DNA of 9,625 nucleotides from an uncultured Muribaculum sp. GTDB taxonomy: Bacteria; Bacteroidota; Bacteroidia; Bacteroidales; Muribaculaceae. Location of the stretch: NCBI GenBank assembly GCA_947573015.1, contig CANPDS010000073.1:1-9625 (forward strand). The letters are read 5' to 3'. Each line of letters starts with the position of its first letter. Positions within the stretch are counted from its first letter, which is position 1. Below, piece after piece: positions 7,626-9,625 of the stretch. The notes beneath the pieces were generated by a model. It had not been told where the DNA came from. It saw nothing but the letters and a program-made list of their open reading frames with translations, and did not search any database. The position numbers were made by a program, and so were the translations under genes.

Positions 7626-8555
7626 TTATTTTTTGTTGAAAATATCGTGCACCATGCGCGCATCCTCGTCGAGGCGTGCCCTGAGGGCGTCAAGCGATGG
7701 AAATTTCTGCTCCGAACGAATGTAGCGCAGGAAGTCTACGCTTACCGTCTTGCCATACAGATCGCCATCGAATCCTAATATATGTGCCTCTATTGAAATC
7801 GGGGCATTCGCTTGATCTACGCTTGGGCGGTGTCCGATGTTGAGCATGGCCGGATATACAGCCGCATCCGGGAGTGTGACAGAGGCTGCATATACTCCTT
7901 TGGCGGGTATGAGGCAAGATGGGTCGGTCGGCTCAATGTTGGCAGTAGGATAGCCTATGGTGCGTCCTAATTCCTTTCCATGCACCACGCGTCCCACTAT
8001 GCGGTATGGTGTGCCAAGCAGGCGTGCCGCTTCATCGGGGCGTGCCTGTTGCAGCAGTGTGCGGACCTGAGAGGAGCATACGCGCGGACAATCTTTCATA
8101 GTCAGCTCATCAGCGGCGATTATTTCCACTCCAACATGGTCGGCTGCCATGCGGTATGCATCGATTCCTTTCAAGCGGTCATGGCCGAAACCATTGTTGA
8201 ATCCCATAAGGAGCACATCCACATTGTAGCGGTCGTGGAGCAGTGCCATGAAGTCGCGGGCTGAGAGCAACTGTGTCTTCTGGTCGAAGGGGAGCATTAT
8301 CACATCTTCAGCTCCTGCGCTCATGAGAGCCTTGTAGCGCTCATTAGGCGACATCAGCATAGGTGGAGCCTCCCCGGGCGTTACGGCGGCGCGTGGATGT
8401 GTGGTGAATGTCACGGCTGTCGGTGTGAGTCCTCGCTGTTGCGCCTCTTCAGTCAGTTGCCGTAGCAGCGACCGGTGGCCGAGGTGCACACCGTCGAAGG
8501 TGCCTATGGTGGCCATGCGCCGGCGTGAATGATCATAGGGTGTGGTGATGAGCAT
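7626..8555 (-). CDS. ribF: Bifunctional riboflavin kinase / FAD synthetase
   Basis: RibF phosphorylates riboflavin to FMN and adenylates FMN to FAD in the cytosol. The N-terminal FMN adenylyltransferase domain shows the nucleotide-binding motif GTFDGVHLGH (18-27), GFNNGFGHDRLKG (118-130) and CSSQVR (160-165). The C-terminal kinase domain shows GRVVHGKELGRTIGYPTANI with the PTAN motif (203-206), GVYAASV, NIGHRPS and SIEAHILGFDGDLYGK. The ATG at 8555 gives 309 aa, with about 13 residues before the first beta strand, as is usual. The frame extends further to an ATG at 8588 and a GTG at 8609, which would add 11 or 18 residues. I prefer 8555 because both of those lie inside a strong inverted repeat and the extra residues look non-conserved. 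The start remains uncertain; the product is not. Confidence 0.95.
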   Translation of the reverse strand: MLITTPYDHSRRRMATIGTFDGVHLGHRSLLRQLTEEAQQRGLTPTAVTFTTHPRAAVTPGEAPPMLMSPNERYKALMSAGAEDVIMLPFDQKTQLLSARDFMALLHDRYNVDVLLMGFNNGFGHDRLKGIDAYRMAADHVGVEIIAADELTMKDCPRVCSSQVRTLLQQARPDEAARLLGTPYRIVGRVVHGKELGRTIGYPTANIEPTDPSCLIPAKGVYAASVTLPDAAVYPAMLNIGHRPSVDQANAPISIEAHILGFDGDLYGKTVSVDFLRYIRSEQKFPSLDALRARLDEDARMVHDIFNKK

Positions 8556-8567
8556 GTGGGAGGGGGA

Positions 8568-8615
8568 AATGCAACGCGGGTGTGTCATTGTTGCATTGAT
8601 CGCTGACACACCCGC
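8568..8615 (-). promoter_or_regulatory. Interleaved inverted repeats (two competing hairpins) upstream of ribF
   Basis: In - strand order the segments are GCGGGTGTGTCA (8615-8604), a six-base spacer, AATGCAAC (8597-8590), two bases, TGACACACCCGC (8587-8576), then GTTGCATT (8575-8568). The first and third pair over 12 bp; the second and fourth pair over 8 bp. With no spacer between the last two segments, both stems can hardly form fully at once, so the arrangement looks like alternative folds. The larger stem buries most of the candidate ribF ATG at 8588; the smaller leaves it in its loop. The larger hairpin starts 21 nt after the TPR stop and lacks a U-tract, so it is at best a weak terminator. 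Regulatory role is inferred. Confidence 0.6.
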
Positions 8616-8636
8616 ATGGTTGTATGGTGTTGTTAT

Positions 8637-9320
8637 TTACTCGGCAGCCTGATATTTGGCGCGGGCAATGTATTTGTCGATATCGAGACGGTAAACGTTG
8701 CTGTAGTCGGGATATTTCTGCTTGATTGTCTCAAGTACCTTCAGCTCTTCCTTGTAGTTTTTCTGCTCGCGGAGCACTGTTGCTTTCTTGAGCATGAAAA
8801 GTGGAGTATAGAGGGCGTTGTCATCGCTCTGTGAGATAGCGTTGTCGTAAGCTTTAAGTGCTTCGGGATACTTCTGTAGGTTGACGTAGCAGTCGCCTTC
8901 GAGAGAGTATGCTGCAGCACCAACGATAGCTTCTTTTGCGTCGTAGTTCTTGAGCTGGTCGATAGCTTCCTGATACTGTCCTTTTTCAAAAAGGAGTGTT
9001 GCTGCCATTAGGGCTGCCCGGTTGCCACCGTCGTGTCCATATTCGTTGGCTACCTGCGGGTAATGTGCGAGTGCGAGGGAGTCGTTGCCCTGAGCAAGTG
9101 TAAGGTCGGCCGGACCTACAGCCTCGTCAGCGGCGTTGATGCCGGGATTGCGCACGGCAAATATATATATGAGCACAACAACGGCGATTACCGACAGGGC
9201 TATCATGCCCCACATGATGTACTTCTGACTCTGAGTGATTTTCTCCTGAAGGTCGTGGTTGTCGCGGTTTACCTCTTCAAGAGCGGTAGGTTGTGGGTTG
9301 TTTTGGTCATTTTCAGCCAT
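8637..9320 (-). CDS. Single-pass membrane-anchored tetratricopeptide-repeat protein
   Basis: A 227-aa protein with a polar, acidic N-terminal tail (1-33), one transmembrane helix (34-56, YIMWGMIALSVIAVVVLIYI) and a C-terminal helical domain of about three TPR units near 100-128 (FEKGQYQEAIDQLKNY), 135-168 (GDCYVNLQKYPEALKAYDNA) and 173-206 (REQKNYKEELKVLETIKQKY). The layout resembles YfgM-type proteins, which act near the Sec translocon with their TPR region in the periplasm, but homology is inferred from architecture only. It is probably a scaffold for protein contacts with no enzymatic role. The ATG at 9320 follows an A-rich leader, usual for Bacteroidota starts, and a consensus promoter lies about 120 bp upstream. 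It is the first gene of the ribF-dtd transcription unit. Confidence 0.85.
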   Translation of the reverse strand: MAENDQNNPQPTALEEVNRDNHDLQEKITQSQKYIMWGMIALSVIAVVVLIYIFAVRNPGINAADEAVGPADLTLAQGNDSLALAHYPQVANEYGHDGGNRAALMAATLLFEKGQYQEAIDQLKNYDAKEAIVGAAAYSLEGDCYVNLQKYPEALKAYDNAISQSDDNALYTPLFMLKKATVLREQKNYKEELKVLETIKQKYPDYSNVYRLDIDKYIARAKYQAAE

Positions 9321-9409
9321 TTTATTTTTAGTTTTATTGTTTTTTCGTGCGATTAACGTACTGATTTAGCCTTTTGCTGTAGGTTTGAATCAGTTTTATC
9401 TGGCTTTTT

Positions 9410-9424
9410 GGCTCATTATGAGCC
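9410..9424. promoter_or_regulatory. Palindrome GGCTCAT-T-ATGAGCC in the leader of the TPR gene
   Basis: A perfect 7-bp inverted repeat with a single central base lies about 14 nt downstream of the predicted transcription start on the - strand. Such a short centre suits a dimeric repressor operator better than an RNA hairpin, whose loop would need to open one or two pairs. A second, weaker inverted repeat, ACTGATT (9360-9366) with AATCAGT (9388-9394), lies further into the same leader. Function is not established. Confidence 0.4.
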
Positions 9425-9443
9425 TATACGCCATATTACCGCG

Positions 9444-9475
9444 CAAAGATAACGTAAAATCCCATTTCCCGCAAA
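9444..9475 (-). promoter_or_regulatory. Bacteroidetes-type promoter for the TPR-ribF-dtd operon
   Basis: On the - strand, TTTG (9475-9472) is followed after exactly 20 nt by TATCTTTG (9451-9444). This matches the primary-sigma consensus of Bacteroidota, TTTG with 19-21 nt to TAnnTTTG. Transcription should start near 9438, giving a leader of about 115-120 nt before the ATG at 9320. The region is AT-rich, as expected. No other promoter of this quality was noticed on the - strand, so it may serve the whole four-gene set. Confidence 0.85.
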
Positions 9476-9625
9476 TCATTATCCAATTTATTGCAGATGT
9501 GATGATAATGTGGTTGTGATGAAGCACACTCAAAGTCTTGGAAATTATTACGTACAATAGTTCGGTAAAAAAACATTATTTATCAGGATTGGATATAAAT
9601 CAGGTGGTTACGTATACGGTCTCGT
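9476..9625. other. AT-rich non-coding region upstream of the promoter
   Basis: No credible coding frame is visible: ATG codons on the + strand run into stops within about 15 codons, and all three - strand frames from the window edge close quickly. It contains two copies of TTACGTA (9548-9554 and 9608-9614), an 8-bp direct repeat TGTGATGA (9498-9505 and 9515-9522) and the palindrome CGTATACG (9611-9618). No convincing + strand promoter was found. Confidence 0.6.

Noticed and set aside
8576..8615. The 12-bp hairpin as a plain Rho-independent terminator of the TPR gene
   Set aside because: No U-tract follows the stem on either strand, and the overlapping alternative pairing is not explained by simple termination. 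Partial termination remains possible.
9033..9356. A 107-codon + strand frame with hydrophobic stretches opposite the TPR gene
   Set aside because: The hydrophobicity comes from reading the complement of the TPR coding region and its AT-rich leader. The TPR frame has a promoter, a membrane helix and repeat motifs.

Overview
The window looks like chromosomal DNA from a gut-type Bacteroidota, order Bacteroidales. A Muribaculaceae-like genome of moderate GC is plausible, but this is an inference. The main evidence is a SusC/SusD pair followed by a third surface lipoprotein, lipoprotein signals of the form Cys-Asp-Asp, few Shine-Dalgarno sequences, and a promoter matching the Bacteroidetes sigma-factor consensus (TTTG, 20-nt spacer, TAnnTTTG).

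Region 1 (1-6598, + strand) is a three-gene outer-membrane nutrient-uptake operon. It encodes a SusC-like TonB-dependent transporter whose 5' end lies before the window, a SusD-like substrate-binding lipoprotein, and a three-part lipoprotein in the SusE/SGBP position (BACON-like domain, OB-like middle, C-terminal beta-rich domain). The genes are 21-22 nt apart. SusC and SusD should form the lidded transporter, with the third protein as an extra glycan- or ligand-binding protein on the surface. No hydrolase or regulator lies in the window, so the substrate cannot be read from it.

A strong 12-bp GC-rich hairpin (6622-6651) ends this operon. It probably also terminates the convergent operon from the other side.

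Region 2 (6727-9320, - strand) is a housekeeping cluster. In transcription order it holds a membrane-anchored TPR protein, ribF (FMN/FAD synthesis), dtd (D-aminoacyl-tRNA deacylase) and a MazG-like nucleotide pyrophosphohydrolase whose start codon overlaps the dtd stop codon. A consensus promoter at 9444-9475 can drive the set. Two intergenic structures stand out. Between the TPR gene and ribF are interleaved complementary segments that make two mutually exclusive hairpins. The whole ribF-dtd gap is a 9-bp-period tandem repeat.

Region 3 (9321-9625) is AT-rich and non-coding. It holds the promoter, a leader of about 115 nt with a palindrome, and several copies of the short motif TWACGTA. I see no defence system, mobile element, CRISPR array or RNA gene. 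The window is mostly ordinary, and its best candidates for something undescribed are the small non-coding structures.
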